Assembly (NCBI GenBank): GCA_963693315.1
Contig: OY856188.1
Location: 372,001 to 436,000 of the forward strand
Reading direction: 5' to 3'
Length of the DNA stretch: 64,000 bases
Source: Diogma glabrata
Lineage: Eukaryota; Arthropoda; Insecta; Diptera; Cylindrotomidae
Of the stretch, positions 36,190-47,600 are shown in pieces. How positions within the stretch are numbered: position 1 is the first letter of the stretch; each line of letters begins with the position of its first letter. A program made the position numbers and the translations under genes. Under the pieces are notes generated by a model. The model was not told the DNA's origin, searched no databases, and worked only from the letters and a program-made list of their open reading frames with translations.

Positions 36190-36415
36190 AATTATTTGAG
36201 TAGCTACTGGGAATATTCAAGAACTCTTGAGAATCTTAAACGTGATCCTTAAGAATCGGCACGAAATCTTGAGAATCTGTCCGAATATATTGAGAATTTT
36301 CAAAGATTCTTGAGAAACATTTGGACGTACAGGCTATCTTCAGATAATCTAGAGAATCATGGGAATCTTGAAAATCTTTAGAAGATCTGAGATCCTTTAT
36401 TAATCTGAGAATATT
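36190..36415. repeat. Cluster of GAATCTTGAGAATCT-like short repeats
   Basis: At least a dozen degenerate copies of TTGAGAATCTT/AAGATTCTTGAG on both strands within ~220 bp, near the right end of the hAT element. Confidence 0.6.
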
Positions 36416-36626
36416 TAGGACACTTATTTTCTTTGGAATTTTTTCACCCCATTACATATTTTCGTTTGAATCCAAAAAAAAAGAATCTCCGTAGCATAAA
36501 ACATATTTTAAACAAAAAAACACAAAAAAAAATGTTTTAAACAATAAAAAACGCGTTTTAAACAAAAAAAACAGTATATTTTTTTTTTTTTTTTAAACAG
36601 TGTTTTCAAACAACGCTGGTTAAAAC

Positions 36627-36725
36627 GTTTCCGTTGATTAAATTTTGGAATGCTTGGGTTTGGAAAGTGGAACCTTAGTTTAGCACATACAAGGAAGTGG
36701 CCACTTCCAATGTATGTGATTGTTT
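36627..36725 (-). mobile_element. RTE-like LINE fragment, right part
   Basis: The minus strand reads HIGSGHFLVCAKLRFHFPNP then FNQRKRFN, continuous with ALSLENGQ at 33123. The SxHFLV motif is the conserved SDHxxV end of an APE-type endonuclease, with the Asp changed to Gly in this copy. Confidence 0.75.
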
Positions 36726-37488
36726 ACAAATAAAAATAATTGTTTTATTAAAATGGTGTCGGTTGCCATATTTTTTTTTTAATTTCTAGACCACTTTCTT
36801 GTTTTCAGGTTATCTCCATGAGTTTGGACGTAATAAAAGTCACCAACAGGCCTTCACATGTTGGAAGTCTTTATACATATAGGCTGGTACGCTCTCTCGT
36901 TTTACCCAACCATATTAATCTTTCGGTGCACAGCGACCATATTTTGAATTGGGGATGCTAATAAGGTTATCTCAGTCTGCAACCCAGGTGACTGAACTAA
37001 GGTCCTCGTTCCCTCTAGATATGAAAACGGGTCTACGGGCTTATCCTGAATAATTAGCTCGATAAAACATCTGTTGTTTAAAAGTTGGAGCACATCCATA
37101 TTAAACTCCATATCTGATATAAAAGTGCAATATGAATAATCAAAACTGTAAGAAATGGTTTATGTCATTATAAAGATTATATATTTCATATAACTCGCAG
37201 CTAAAACATAAATCTATATTCTTACATAATAAAAATCTATTCCTATCTTGAACCATTTTATCTTCCCCAAATGTACATCTTTTCGTATCTTACTTGAAAA
37301 AAATAAAAGACAATTCATACCAAAATATGCGTTATAGTAACAGTTTGTATATCGGTTCTGAGATTTCCATATACATAATTTTATTTTTAATTTAAAATAA
37401 TGTAGATAAAAAATAAAACACATGTTAACGATTTCAAATGATAAAATAAAATTCAAATTTCTAAAATTTCTGTCATAACTAATTATAG
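36726..37488. other. Non-coding stretch upstream of the first visible LanB1 exon
   Basis: Presumably LanB1 intron 1. No signal-peptide exon was found here. The 69-codon minus frame 36902-37111 matches nothing I know. Confidence 0.5.
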
Positions 37489-38189
37489 CATATCAACCAC
37501 CGTCGAAAGTACATCCATGTGAACAAAGTTCATGCTACCCAGCTACAGGTAATTTACTTATAGGACGTGAACAACGATTAACAGCAACATCAACATGTGG
37601 TACAAGAGGCGCAGAAAGATTTTGTATCGTTTCACATTTAGAAGAAAAAAAATGTTTCCTATGTGATACAAGAGATTATACAAGAAATGATGCATTAAAG
37701 AATCATCGTGTTGGTCAACTCATTTACAAAACAAAACCTGGTACACGGGAATATACATGGTGGCAGTCAGAAAATGGCGTAGAAAATGTAACAATACAGT
37801 TAGATTTAGAAGCAGAATTTCATTTCACGCATTTAATTATCGTGTTTGGAACATTTCGTCCAGCTGCTATGTTTATTGAAAGGTCTTATGATTTCGGGAA
37901 AACATGGCATGTTTATCGATATTTTGCTCAAAATTGTGCACAATCATTTCCAGATATTCCAAGAGTATCACAAAATGTTACCGATGTTGTTTGTGATCAA
38001 CGCTATTCTGGAGTGGAACCATCGAAAAATGGTGAAATAATTTATCGAGTTCTACCTCCAAATATGAAAATAGAAGATCCATATGCTGATCATATTCAAA
38101 ATATGTTGAAAATGACGAACTTAAGGATTAATTTTACAAAGTTGCATACTTTGGGCGATACACTTTTGGACGATCGTAGTGAAATTCAT
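37489..38189 (+). CDS. LanB1: Laminin beta-1, visible exon 1: laminin N-terminal (LN) domain
   Basis: Acceptor AG at 37487-37488, donor GT at 38190; 233 codons after two carry-over bases. It encodes almost the whole LN domain: [38 protein letters not shown], then the hallmark [20 protein letters not shown] and [20 protein letters not shown]. The LN domain polymerises laminin trimers into the basement-membrane network. The signal peptide and the first mature residues are missing, so at least one upstream exon exists. The exon ends at RSEIH, and the next begins EKYYYAISN, a join fully conserved in laminin beta chains. Confidence 0.95.
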
Positions 38190-38248
38190 GTAAATACAAT
38201 CAATTATTAAAAATATTTCACTTAATTTTAAGACTTTTATTTCTATAG

Positions 38249-38669
38249 GAAAAATATTACTATGCTATTTCTAATATGGTTGTCCGTGGTTCGTGTTCCT
38301 GTTATGGTCACGCTTCACGTTGTAAACCGTTAGAAGGAGTTGAAAATATGTTTGACATGGTACATGGACGTTGTGAATGTACACATAATACAAAAGGATT
38401 AAATTGTGAAGAATGTGAAGATTTTTATAATGATCTACCTTGGAAACCTGCATTTGGTAAGAAAACAAATGCTTGCCGAAAGTGTAATTGTAATAACCAC
38501 GCAACAAGTTGTCATTATGATGAAGCTGTATTTGAGCATTCTGGTGGCATTAGTGGAGGTGTATGTGATAATTGTTTACATAATACACAAGGACAACATT
38601 GTGAAGCTTGTATTCCTTTCTTTTATCGAGATCCTGAAGAAGATATTCAAAGTCCTTATATTTGTCGAC
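38249..38669 (+). CDS. LanB1: Laminin beta-1, visible exon 2: end of LN, LE modules 1-2
   Basis: Acceptor AG at 38247-38248, donor GTAAGT at 38670; the preceding intron is 59 bp. It starts [20 protein letters not shown], the invariant LN/LE border, and carries two EGF-like LE modules with regularly spaced cysteines ([35 protein letters not shown]). It ends one base into a codon within the CRP linker before LE3. Confidence 0.95.
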
Positions 38670-38729
38670 GTAAGTGATAGCTCTGTAACATAAAATATTT
38701 AAGGAATATGAATTTTAATTTTTATGTAG

Positions 38730-39126
38730 CATGTGACTGTGACCAACGTGGTGCGCTCGATGAAGGAATTTGTGACTCCGTTACCGATGTAGAAAATGGA
38801 ATCGAAGCTGGTGCTTGTCATTGTAAACCTAATGTAAAAGGGCGAAGATGCGATACATGCAAAGATGGTTTTTGGAATTTAGTTGAAGAAGATCCTTATG
38901 GCTGTGAAAATTGTACCTGTAATACTTTGGGAACCGTAAACAACTCAGGTTGTAACATTTATACTGGTGAATGTACATGCAAACGATTAGTTAGCGGAAA
39001 AGATTGTAACGAATGTTTAGTAGAAACGTACGGTCTCTCAGATAGCCGCGACGGGTGTTCGCTTTGTAATTGTGATGTTGGTGGATCATATGATAATTTC
39101 TGTGATGTTGAAACAGGACAGTGCAG
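38730..39126 (+). CDS. LanB1: Laminin beta-1, visible exon 3: LE modules 3-5
   Basis: Acceptor AG at 38728-38729, donor AG|GTAATT at 39127. It encodes CDCDQRGALDEGICDS, GACHCKPNVKGRRCDTCKDG, CENCTCNTLGTV and CSLCNCDVGGSYDNFCDVET. The last LE is cut after GQC and resumes 9.8 kb downstream. The rod-like LE array spaces the LN domain from the centre of the laminin cross. Confidence 0.95.
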
Positions 39127-39176
39127 GTAATTATTCGTAAGAAATTGAGTTTTAATAAAACATTTTTCTTGCAGGC

Positions 39177-40310
39177 TTATATTTGTATAATATAACCAGA
39201 CTTATCTACGGTAGTGATCTCAAAAGCTTGTGACCGAAAACTTTTGTTTCGCCAGGGCCGTAAAATACTTCCATTGATTGTACAATAAATACTCGCAAGG
39301 ACGTCTTGAGCGCCTATTTCAAAATTTTTATAATTACTTTTTTTTATGAATTTGTTGGAGAAACGGAGGGAAGGCAATGAATTCCACCATTTCGCCACTC
39401 TGTTCAAATTATCGTTCTGAAAAGGAGCTGTTCTACAACGGGGCCTCAAATGGGTGGGACTCTAAATTTAGGACCTCAATTTGGACTTCAAATCGGTGGG
39501 ACATTTGTTAAGTTCTTGTTCGATTGTACTTCGCACACGATGGAAGGAGGTTTTGAATTTCTTTAAACGACGAAAAATTAAAGTTGTATTTATAATAGAT
39601 ATTCTTTTTAGCCACATTTCGTCGGTGCTGAAGTGAATCAAGCTGAGCTGTTAACACAGTATTATCAATCAAACGTCTAACCTTTCTCTGTACAGAATCT
39701 ATTCTAGACATTTTATTGTTGACTGAGAAACAACTCCCCTAACATGACAACAGTATTCCATACATAAGCGAATACATGACTTATAGATCAGCAAATTTTG
39801 CTCGGGATTGAAAAACTTCTTACATCGGCCCATGAAACCCAATTTTTGCATTGCAGAAATAGCAAGATTGAGCTCATGTTTGTTCCATTTCACGTTATTT
39901 TCGATAATAATTCCAAGAAGTTTAACTAAATCGACCTCGTGCAATTACTTTTTATTAATCTTTGTGTCGCTTCATTCGCGAAAGACGACATAATTTGGTT
40001 TTGATGGGTTTAAACACAATAAGATTACACACCCTCCATTCCATTATACGCTCTAAAGTCTATGTCTTCATTGGTAGAACATATTTACAACTCTATCATT
40101 GGTAATTGCTGCACGTGATCGAAACATGGGAGATGCATGAGAGTCATGCAATATACTGTCATCAGCAAAACTGTGGATTGGGTGTGCTGTAGGGATGAAT
40201 AATTCATTTATGTAGAAAAGAAACAAGGTTGGTGAAAGTACAGAACCTTAGGGAACATCAGAATCCGTTGTGAAATTATTGAATGTAGTGCCATCTAAAT
40301 TGACATGAAA
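39177..40310 (-). mobile_element. CR1-like LINE fragment (second subfamily)
   Basis: The minus strand has VLSPTLFLFYINELF and HSFADDSIL (catalytic FADD) near 40190-40260, KLLGIIIENNVKWNKHE and GRCKKFFNPEQNLLIYKSC (39699-39944), then RIDSVQRKVRRLID and LDSLQHRRNVAKKNIYYK (39508-39711), and WWNSLPSLRFSNKF (39177-39449). Several frames, with stops. Only moderately similar to the copies at 225 and 57085, so a different CR1 lineage. Confidence 0.85.
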
Positions 40311-40312
40311 TA

Positions 40313-40684
40313 GGGTAGTTTTCTTCCTTATTTTGGGGTTTTAAAAATGGAAATCAATTTTTCGAAATGTATGACGTTTTCTTTAAATTTTTTTTTTTTT
40401 AATTTATTTTAAAATATGCGCTTTCAAAGAATTCTTGTCGCGTGATGGATGTCTTTAGAGAGTGCTGAAGGTGAAAAAACACAGTTTTCACGTAGTTCTA
40501 AAACTATGATTTTTTTTTCTCGGAAATAGAGGAAAATTTTGCACAAGACAATTTTTACTTAAAATTCACGCGACAAGAATTATTTGAAAGTGCATATTTT
40601 ACAATAAATTTAAAAAAACGTGTCATACAATTCGAAAAATTGATTTCAATCTTTAAAACCCCAAAATAAGGGAGAAAACTACCC
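40313..40684. mobile_element. 372 bp MITE with ~100 bp inverted arms
   Basis: Left arm GGGTAGTTTTCTTCCTTATT, then TTGGGGTTTTAAAAATG; the right arm is its reverse complement (AAAACCCCAAAATAAGGGAG then AAAACTACCC). It also pairs CGCGACAAGAATT with AATTCTTGTCGCG. Nearly fully self-complementary and non-coding. Confidence 0.85.
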
Positions 40685-41287
40685 TCACAATTTCTTAATA
40701 TATTTTTATCGGATTCTACGGGAAAAATGCTAACGAACTAATTTTTTTTTTAAATATTTGTATATTAAATTGCCTACAAAATGAAGATGTTTCTCGTTTT
40801 AAAAAAAATTTAAATTCGTGACCATCACTGACGGTAAGAGCATTGCCCCAAAAAAATTATAAATCTGTTTTCTGATGCAGTACTACCAATTCCCAAAAAT
40901 TGTAGGAAAAAATAAATTTTAATTTGTTCTCGTTCACGTATATTTTGTTTTTTGGGTAGTTTAAAGATCCTGACAAAGTTTTATCTTGCTAGTACAATTT
41001 TAACACGTGGCAACTTTGATTCATAATTTGTACGAATACAAAATTTTAGAAAATTTCACATATTTTTAGGGTTCCGTTTTTTATACGGAACACTATTGGT
41101 GAGAGTACAACGTGTTTTTCACATTATTTCGATTATCTCGTGAACCATTAATCCGATGAACTTAAAATTTGAGGTACTTATAAAACTAATCTATCCACAC
41201 AAGATGGCGGGTTAAAAAATAAATAAAGTTGTGTTCGTTTGTTTTAAGGAGGTACGATGTAAAGCCTTTGAAAACATACATTTTTTT
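40685..41287. other. Spacer with a TTCCGTTTTTTATACGGAA palindrome
   Basis: The palindrome at 41072-41090 precedes the tandem array and may be its start. Otherwise nothing supported. Confidence 0.45.
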
Positions 41288-42600
41288 ATCGAGACGAGTA
41301 GGGTATCATAGGAAAGGGCTTCATTTCAGCATTATTTAAAAATGTATTTTGAAATTTTACACCTTACTTTTTGTATAATTTTGAAAAATGACGTTTTCTC
41401 GATGTTTAATTGCCCGGATTAACTCCGACCCTACTTCATCGAAAATCTTGAAATATATTTGGAATGATAGAAAAATGAGTAGGTTTTTAATGAAAAATAT
41501 AGAAAAGTGGCAGATACTCATAACTATATTTATTAAAGGGGTGGGAATGTTAAGGGGTAAAAACATCGTTTAAAACCAGGTCATGTGGGGTGTCATTGAA
41601 AGAGCACTTGATTTTAGAAATATTGCCATTTTAGAATTTTGCAATGCATAGTTTTTGAATTATTATCAATAAAGTGACACAAAAAGTTGTCCCCCCTTGC
41701 ATTTCGAGCCTAATTAACAGAAAAATTTGAACAAATTCACAGAGACAGGAAGTTTAATAAACTCTGAACGAAAATTATAGCGAACTCTCAAATAATTATA
41801 TTTCTGTGTGTTTAGGGGATGGGTGTAAGGGGGGTAAAAAAAAAACTTTTTTTGACCCAAGCGAGTAGGGTGTCATTTGAAAGAGCACCAAATTTAAAAA
41901 ATGGTTGCATTTTTTTTTAGAATTTTGCGGTACACAGTTTTCGGGTTATTCTGAAAAATGTGCAAATTCTAGACCGTTTCCCCCCTACGTTTCGACACTA
42001 GACAGGAAAAATTGAACAAAATCGCAGAGACAGGAAGATCGCTATATTTTGAACGAAAATTATAGCGAACTCTCAAATAATTATATTTCTGTGTGTTTAG
42101 GGGATGAGTGTAAGGAGGGTAAAAAAACTTTTTTTGACTCAAGCGAGTAGGGTGTCATTTGAAAGAGCACCTAATTAAAGAAATAACGTACTTTTTTTTA
42201 GAATTTCGCTGGTCACAGTTTTCGAGTTATTGTCAAAAAAGTAAAACTTTCAAACCGTGCTCCCCCTACGTTTCGACACTGATTGACAGAAAAGTTGGAA
42301 AAATGCATATAGACAGGAAGTTTGGTAAACTTTAAATGACATTTATAGCGAGGTCTCAAATAATTATGTTTCTGTGTGTTTAGAGGATGGGTGTGGGGAG
42401 GGTAAAAAAAAACTTTTTTGGACCCAAACAAGTGGGGTGTCATATGAAATAGCACTTAATTTAAGAAACATTGCAATATTGTTTAGAATTTTGCGATGCA
42501 CAGTTTTTTTAGTTATTGATCAAAAAAGTGCTATTTTAAGTGTATATATACCACCCCTATATTTCCGGCGCTGATTTATAGAACAAATATTCCCAATTTA
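41288..42600. repeat. Tandem array, ~285 bp period, about 4.5 units
   Basis: The motif GGGTGTCATTTGAAAGAGCA recurs near 41288 (degenerate), 41590, 41869, 42150 and 42437. Each is followed by TTTAGAATTTTGC, ACAGTTTT-GAGTTATT, CCCCCTACGTTTCGACACT, ACAGGAAG, TTATAGCGAACTCTCAAATA and TGTGTTTAGGGGATGGGTGT. The two middle units are closest to each other. No coding. Confidence 0.9.
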
Positions 42601-42888
42601 AACCATTAAAATACTGGTTAAATCTTTATTTAGTTAACATAAACAGCTATGGATAAGATTTAACCTCAAGTAACATTTTTTTATCAATGTAGATGTGATT
42701 GACATTTGTGCCGTTCACTGCACAAAGCGACTAACTCCACTTTTTGGAAAATTTTAATTGGGTTTCAAATGGGTTTCACCAGTCTCGGTTAGCTAAATAT
42801 TAAGTTCATTTTGTATCATTCAGTTATCTCTCGGTTAAAGTTAAGAGGCGGCTAACTAACTTTATCTTTAACTGAGGATGTGTGAAAC

Positions 42889-43088
42889 NNNNNNNNNNNN
42901 NNNNNNNNNNNNNNNNNNNNNNNNNNNNNNNNNNNNNNNNNNNNNNNNNNNNNNNNNNNNNNNNNNNNNNNNNNNNNNNNNNNNNNNNNNNNNNNNNNNN
43001 NNNNNNNNNNNNNNNNNNNNNNNNNNNNNNNNNNNNNNNNNNNNNNNNNNNNNNNNNNNNNNNNNNNNNNNNNNNNNNNNNNNNNNNN
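42889..43088. other. Assembly gap (200 N)
   Basis: Exactly 200 N, followed by (AT)n; a fixed-size gap placeholder at a microsatellite. Confidence 0.95.
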
Positions 43089-43103
43089 ATATATATATAT
43101 ATA

Positions 43104-44526
43104 CAGTAATCCCTCCGACTGCGCGGGTTTTAACTGCGCGATTTCCACAGCGCGTGATGAGTTTTCAATACTAATTTTTGCACTGCGCGATTAAAATTTC
43201 ACACTGCGCGACATTTAAAAATTTTTTTTAGAATATGTAGGTGAATTTCGTACAATCAATTAAAATGAAAAAATAAATTACATTTGCCATAATGGGTCAT
43301 TCTTTTACAAACCGAACAGATTTGAACAAAATCTGACCGACGCATTTGTGATTTGGCTTAAAAAATTTTTTACGGGTATGATATCGAAAAAAATAAACGT
43401 GTTCGGGGATTTTTTGTTTGGAAAATAGAAGCGAATTCATAACTTCGCTTCTATTAATGATAGAAGCTTTTGTTTTATTTTATTTTAAAGTTAAGAGATG
43501 GAATTTTTATTAAAAAATATATTCAATAAAAATTATTAGCGAATTAAAATGTTAAAATGGATTTTTAGTGATTGCCCTATACAAAAATCAAGAGTATTTG
43601 ATATAACTATCGTATTCTACGTTCAATGGAGAAATTAGTTCTACTGTTAGAAATAAATTAATTTATCCAGCGCGGGACAACAAAATTTATGGAATTTTTT
43701 GTCTTTCCGTACTCGATAAATTAATTTATTTCTAATTCTATACTCGTACACGAGAGAGCAAAATTGCAGGTGTCAGAGAGAAAGTGTCTGACTTATTGCT
43801 AAACTGTTTACACATAGGAATTTTTTAATAATTTTTGTAGATAAGAATTTTTTTTAAAGTTCATCTTTTAGCTTTAAAATAACACAGAAAAGAATTTCTA
43901 TCATTACCAGAACCGAAGTTATGAATCTTTGAAAATAAGTCTTTCAGCCAAAAATCACGAAATCCTCGAAATTTACAACCGCTCTATTTTCGAAAAAAAA
44001 AATTCTCGAGCACGTATATCGTTTTTTTCTTGCGAAATGGGAATTTGGGAATTTTCCTATATAAAAGCCCTAAAAAAATTTCAGCAAAATCAAAAATGTG
44101 TTTGGTTTTAAAAGAATGACCCATATATGTTTCTAATTTGCATTAGAAATTCAGTTTATTTTTAACTGTGTGGCTGGAACATTCAATATAGATCAAATTC
44201 AATTTCAAGCCAGCAAAGGTAGAATATTCTAAACAAATTCATATTATTTTTTTAAATTTCGGTTGTTTTTTGAAATGTCATTTATGTTAATTTATCTGTT
44301 AACTTATGAAGTGTTTTCTTTTTAAGTGTTGTGGAAGTAATACATGTTTTTCAGGCTGTATATATTCATTTTTGTTTAATTATAGCTTTAAATTATTTTT
44401 TTTTGAATTTTTTTCAAAATTTGGAACCGAACCCTCCATTTTCATACAAAATAGGGTTCACATTGGACGGTTTTGTATTGCGCGCTGTTTTTCAGGAACG
44501 GAACTACCGCGCAGTCGGAGGGATTA

Positions 44527-44529
<3 letters not shown>
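43104..44529. mobile_element. pogo/Tc1-mariner-type MITE (1.4 kb) in (TA)n
   Basis: 23-bp inverted ends, CAGTAATCCCTCCGACTGCG then CGG on both sides, with TA directly outside (43102-43103 and 44530-44531). TA targets and CAGT-type ends are typical of pogo/Tigger elements. There is no transposase frame, so it is non-autonomous. A second inverted pair, ATGGGTCATTCTTTTA at 43293 and its reverse near 44127, lies inside and may be a separate nested element. Confidence 0.85.

Positions 44530-44612
<83 letters not shown>
44530..44612. repeat. (TA)n microsatellite
   Basis: About 40 TA units abutting the right end of the pogo-type MITE; the matching left-side run (43089-43103) is cut by the gap. Confidence 0.95.
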
Positions 44613-44614
<2 letters not shown>

Positions 44615-45600
44615 TTATTTGAAGATTCCCAAATAAGTCAAAATATAATAGTTAATATATTTTTCGAACACTTTCGCAACAACCGACGAGATGGATATCG
44701 GTCTGTAATTACTTGGGTCATTCTTTTTTCCTTTTTTTATACAGGCTGGACGCTAGCAAACTTCCAAATGTCTGGAAATACACCTTTCTTGTACGATAGA
44801 TAGTAGATTTTTGTGAGAATTGGTGCTAGCTCTCTAGCAAAAGTTTTCAGTACGATGGGAGGGATATTATCAGGACCTGATGATTTATTGGAATTTATTT
44901 GCAAAAGTATCTTACGTATGACATTCTTGCGAAAGATGATACGCTTCATTTTGTACGGTACCTGAGGAATTGGTTTTGGCGGGATATTAGGCGCAGTTAA
45001 AGTTGAGTTTTCAGAAAAAAGTTTTCCAAGATCGGCCTTTTCATTTGGGTTTATTATGGGTACATCATTATGAATTAAAGGTGGTAGTGACGATTGAGCG
45101 AAATTATTTTAACGGCTTTAAAAAACTGTCAAGAGCGCGTAGGATGCTCGGCAAATTTCGCTGCTTTTTTAAACTATAGCGATTTTTTCTTTGTTTATCA
45201 ATAACCGACATATGTTCCTGGCAGCTTTATATTCTTGCAAGGTTTTTGTATTGTTTGTTTTAATGTAATTGCGAAACGCAATTGTTTTTTGTTTAATTGC
45301 CTCTGCATTTTTTGGTGAACCAAGGTTCTACTCTCGGGATAATTAGACTATTTGGTATAAATTTACGCATTCTTGCCAGTATTACATCAGAAAAAATCAC
45401 AGCAGCCTTATTTGGATCTTGTTCAACTAAGCAAGTTTGTTTCCATGGATACCATTTATAATGACTTTTGAGGCCTTGCCAATCCGCATTTTTGTAGTTC
45501 CAAACACGTCTAGGATTGGTTTTAAATGGCTTGGGTGTTTCAATATTTAGGTAAGGGACGAAGAAGTAATGTGTTGCACTGGGTCTATAATTTAAATCAA
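44615..45600 (-). mobile_element. CR1-like LINE fragment (endonuclease-RT linker and RT start)
   Basis: The minus strand reads KTNPRRVWNYKNADWQGLKS, KQTCLVEQDPNKAAVIFSDV and FIPNSLIIPRVEPWFTKK, then LLQINSNKSSGPDNIPPIVL, KTFARELAPILTKIYYLSYK and WKFASVQPV. This is the linker and the first RT motifs of CR1, with stops. It is 3'-truncated at the (TA)n run. Confidence 0.8.
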
Positions 45601-46470
45601 CCGATGCGGAGTAGTGTTACCTTAGCCTATGCACTGCGATTTTAAATAAAACCTATGACTGACGTTAATCGTTTTTTAATTCGACTAGTATAATAAACGG
45701 TGTCATCGAATTTACTCTGAATGATATGCTGGAGTAAAGCGTGTAAATTATAACACAAATTATATGAATTATTTGCTTTTTTTATTATATTTAATTTATT
45801 TGTTAATTAATTTAAATTTTACAATATTAGTTACAAAAAAAATCAAACTAAAGATTTTAAAATATTAGGGTTTTTATCAGTAATTACTATAGTTGAAAAT
45901 GAAGTTTTTATTATTGTTAGAGATAAATTCTTAGCTATAGTTGTTTAAATTGCTTTTTTAATAATAATGATTTTTACTTTTTTTGAAAATCCCCAAAAGG
46001 GTCCCGAGGACCGAAATATTTAAATAAAATAAATTTTGATCTTAAACTTGCCATTTTATTTGTGGTTAGACACCACCAATATTAAGCGTAGACGGTGAAA
46101 CAATTTTATCGAATAGATCAGTGTCAATGTACATACGGAAATATACATTGAACAGAAAAAATTTAATTTAAAATAATGTTTTTTTGCAAATCAAGGTGGT
46201 TTTGTGTTGAGTTTAAGTTGTTTTTACTATTACAAAACTATTATTGTTATTGTAATAAATTTTAATACATAATTAATGATTTCCAATTCATTACATAGAA
46301 CTACATACAGGTTTATAACGATTTGACGTTTAAGTATAACCATAGTTTATAAAACGAAGTTGAAAAATCAAAATGTTGAAATTTCAAAACGAAATACACT
46401 GCACATGCGTCGTGTAAAAATGTTCTACACTAATCAAAATAAGTACGGAATAATAAATAAAACAACATTG
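45601..46470. other. AT-rich spacer
   Basis: No supported gene. GGGTCCCGAGGACCGAAATA near 46000 is a small palindrome that may belong to a retroelement 3' end; not assigned. Confidence 0.4.
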
Positions 46471-46709
46471 AGAATGTAAGTCCCTCTGTTGTGGACTATT
46501 ATCCGATATTTCCATCATCTGTAATCAACATTGAAGAATCAGCTGGAAGTGAATCTTCTTTTCACTCCATTTGCGAAGAATTAAACAATGACGAAATTCA
46601 ACATCCACCAGCACCAGAGCTCTCGTATAATAATGATGATCAACAGAAATTTAATATTATCAAACAGGACGTGTCACATAGATGTCGTCAGTTACCATTA
46701 GTTTTGTAA
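46470..46709 (+). CDS. Unassigned coding-like frame in the large LanB1 intron
   Basis: An open frame without a clear ATG reads ENVSPSVVDYYPIFPSSVIN, then EESAGSESSFHSICEEL, APELSYNNDDQQKF and DVSHRCRQLPLVL. Base use looks more like the LanB1 exons than like the AT-driven frames nearby (acidic, Ser/Pro-rich, balanced). It matches no family I know. It could be an exon of a gene nested in the intron, a decayed transposon gene, or chance. Confidence 0.3.
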   Translation, partial: ENVSPSVVDYYPIFPSSVINIEESAGSESSFHSICEELNNDEIQHPPAPELSYNNDDQQKFNIIKQDVSHRCRQLPLVL

Positions 46710-47134
46710 ATGTAGCTCAGCGATTTGCGTTTGTACGGACTGTTAAATTTATGTTTTGATGCTTGCCTTTGTATGTATTTTTCAAATGAGTGTAAACGTG
46801 CCTGTGTGTAATGATAGAAAATCGTTCAAAGTTTAAAATTTTAATTTTTTTAAGATTGTCAGGCAGGTGTCAGGCTAACATTTTTTTTGTAAATTTGTAC
46901 AAAAAACGTGTTGCCAATAAAAAATAATGCGTTTTGGAGTGAAAACACGATGTCAGGCTGGAGAAATGGTGTCAGGCCGGCGGAATGTGTTTCAGCAGCC
47001 TGACACCGAAACTACGTTAAAAAGGGCAGCCTGACACGACCTGACAGCAGATTTCGTATCAACGTCGCAAGTTCATCTAGAGGCACCATTCAAATAAGCG
47101 GTCTGGCACATATGTCAGGCTGGAGAAATAGACA

Positions 47135-47600
47135 CAAAAAATTGGGTAAAAAAATAAATAAAAATCTTTCTTTTGACACACTTGACAACATTTTTTTGAC
47201 AAACTTATAATGCCATAATTCACAATAATAATAATAAAATTCATTTCAAACAAATAATAATTTTATTTTTTTTTTGAAAAAACTGGGTAAAAAAATAAAT
47301 AAAAATCTTTCTTTTGACACACTTGACAACATTCTTTTGACAAACTTATAATGCAATAATCTAGTTTTTGATCTCACATACCAATCCCTACCATCAAGAT
47401 TTCTCCAAATTCAATGTTCCTACTCGTAATCACTTAAAATGAACGTTTTTTAAACCAAAAATATGAAAATTTGCTGTTTTTGACACACTTAATGATTTTT
47501 TTGACACACTTCCGGTACAGTTACCGAACACAGCGTCCTTTCGGACCTGTCCCTTGAGTATACCTATTTTCAGAAAAAAAATGTTTGAAATCCCTTCAGC
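47135..47600. mobile_element. Internal end fragment of the long-TIR element family, with a 140-bp duplication
   Basis: Contains CTTTTGACACACTTGACAAC, CTCACATACCAATCCCTACC, TTCCTACTCGTAATCACTTA and CACTTCCGGTACAGTTACCG in the order and orientation of 31200-31450. The first part (AAAATAAATAAAAATCTTTC then TTTTGACACACTTGACAACA) is present twice, at about 47145 and 47288. Confidence 0.8.

Larger units (their letters stand above)
33124..36618. mobile_element. hAT-type element (3.5 kb) with perfect 8-bp target duplication
   Basis: Ends CAGAGTTG and CAACGCTG fit the hAT terminal consensus CAGNGNTG. GTTAAAAC is present on both sides (33116-33123 and 36619-36626). Subterminal GTTTTAAACAC motifs repeat at both ends (33140-33190 and 36525-36610). 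No hAT transposase frame was recognised. The interior has a SINE-like fragment, a Cys-poor 63-codon frame (34945-35136 minus, coiled-coil-like, unassigned) and a block of GAATCTTGAGAATCT motifs. Confidence 0.88.

Noticed and set aside
36902..37111. 69-codon minus-strand frame just upstream of LanB1
   Set aside because: Composition looks moderately coding, but I find no family, splice context or continuation.
37846..38693. Second-frame + strand proteins overlapping LanB1 exons 1 and 2
   Set aside because: Off-frame readings of confirmed laminin exons.
41072..41090. Palindrome TTCCGTTTTTTATACGGAA as an operator-like site
   Set aside because: Isolated palindrome next to a tandem array in a eukaryotic intron; no evidence for a regulatory role.
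42852..43174. Open frames across the second N gap
   Set aside because: Same artefact; the flanks are a (TA)n run and a MITE end.
44306..44803. 165-codon frame with a Tyr-Ile run
   Set aside because: Reads through (TA)n between a MITE and a CR1 fragment; not a protein.
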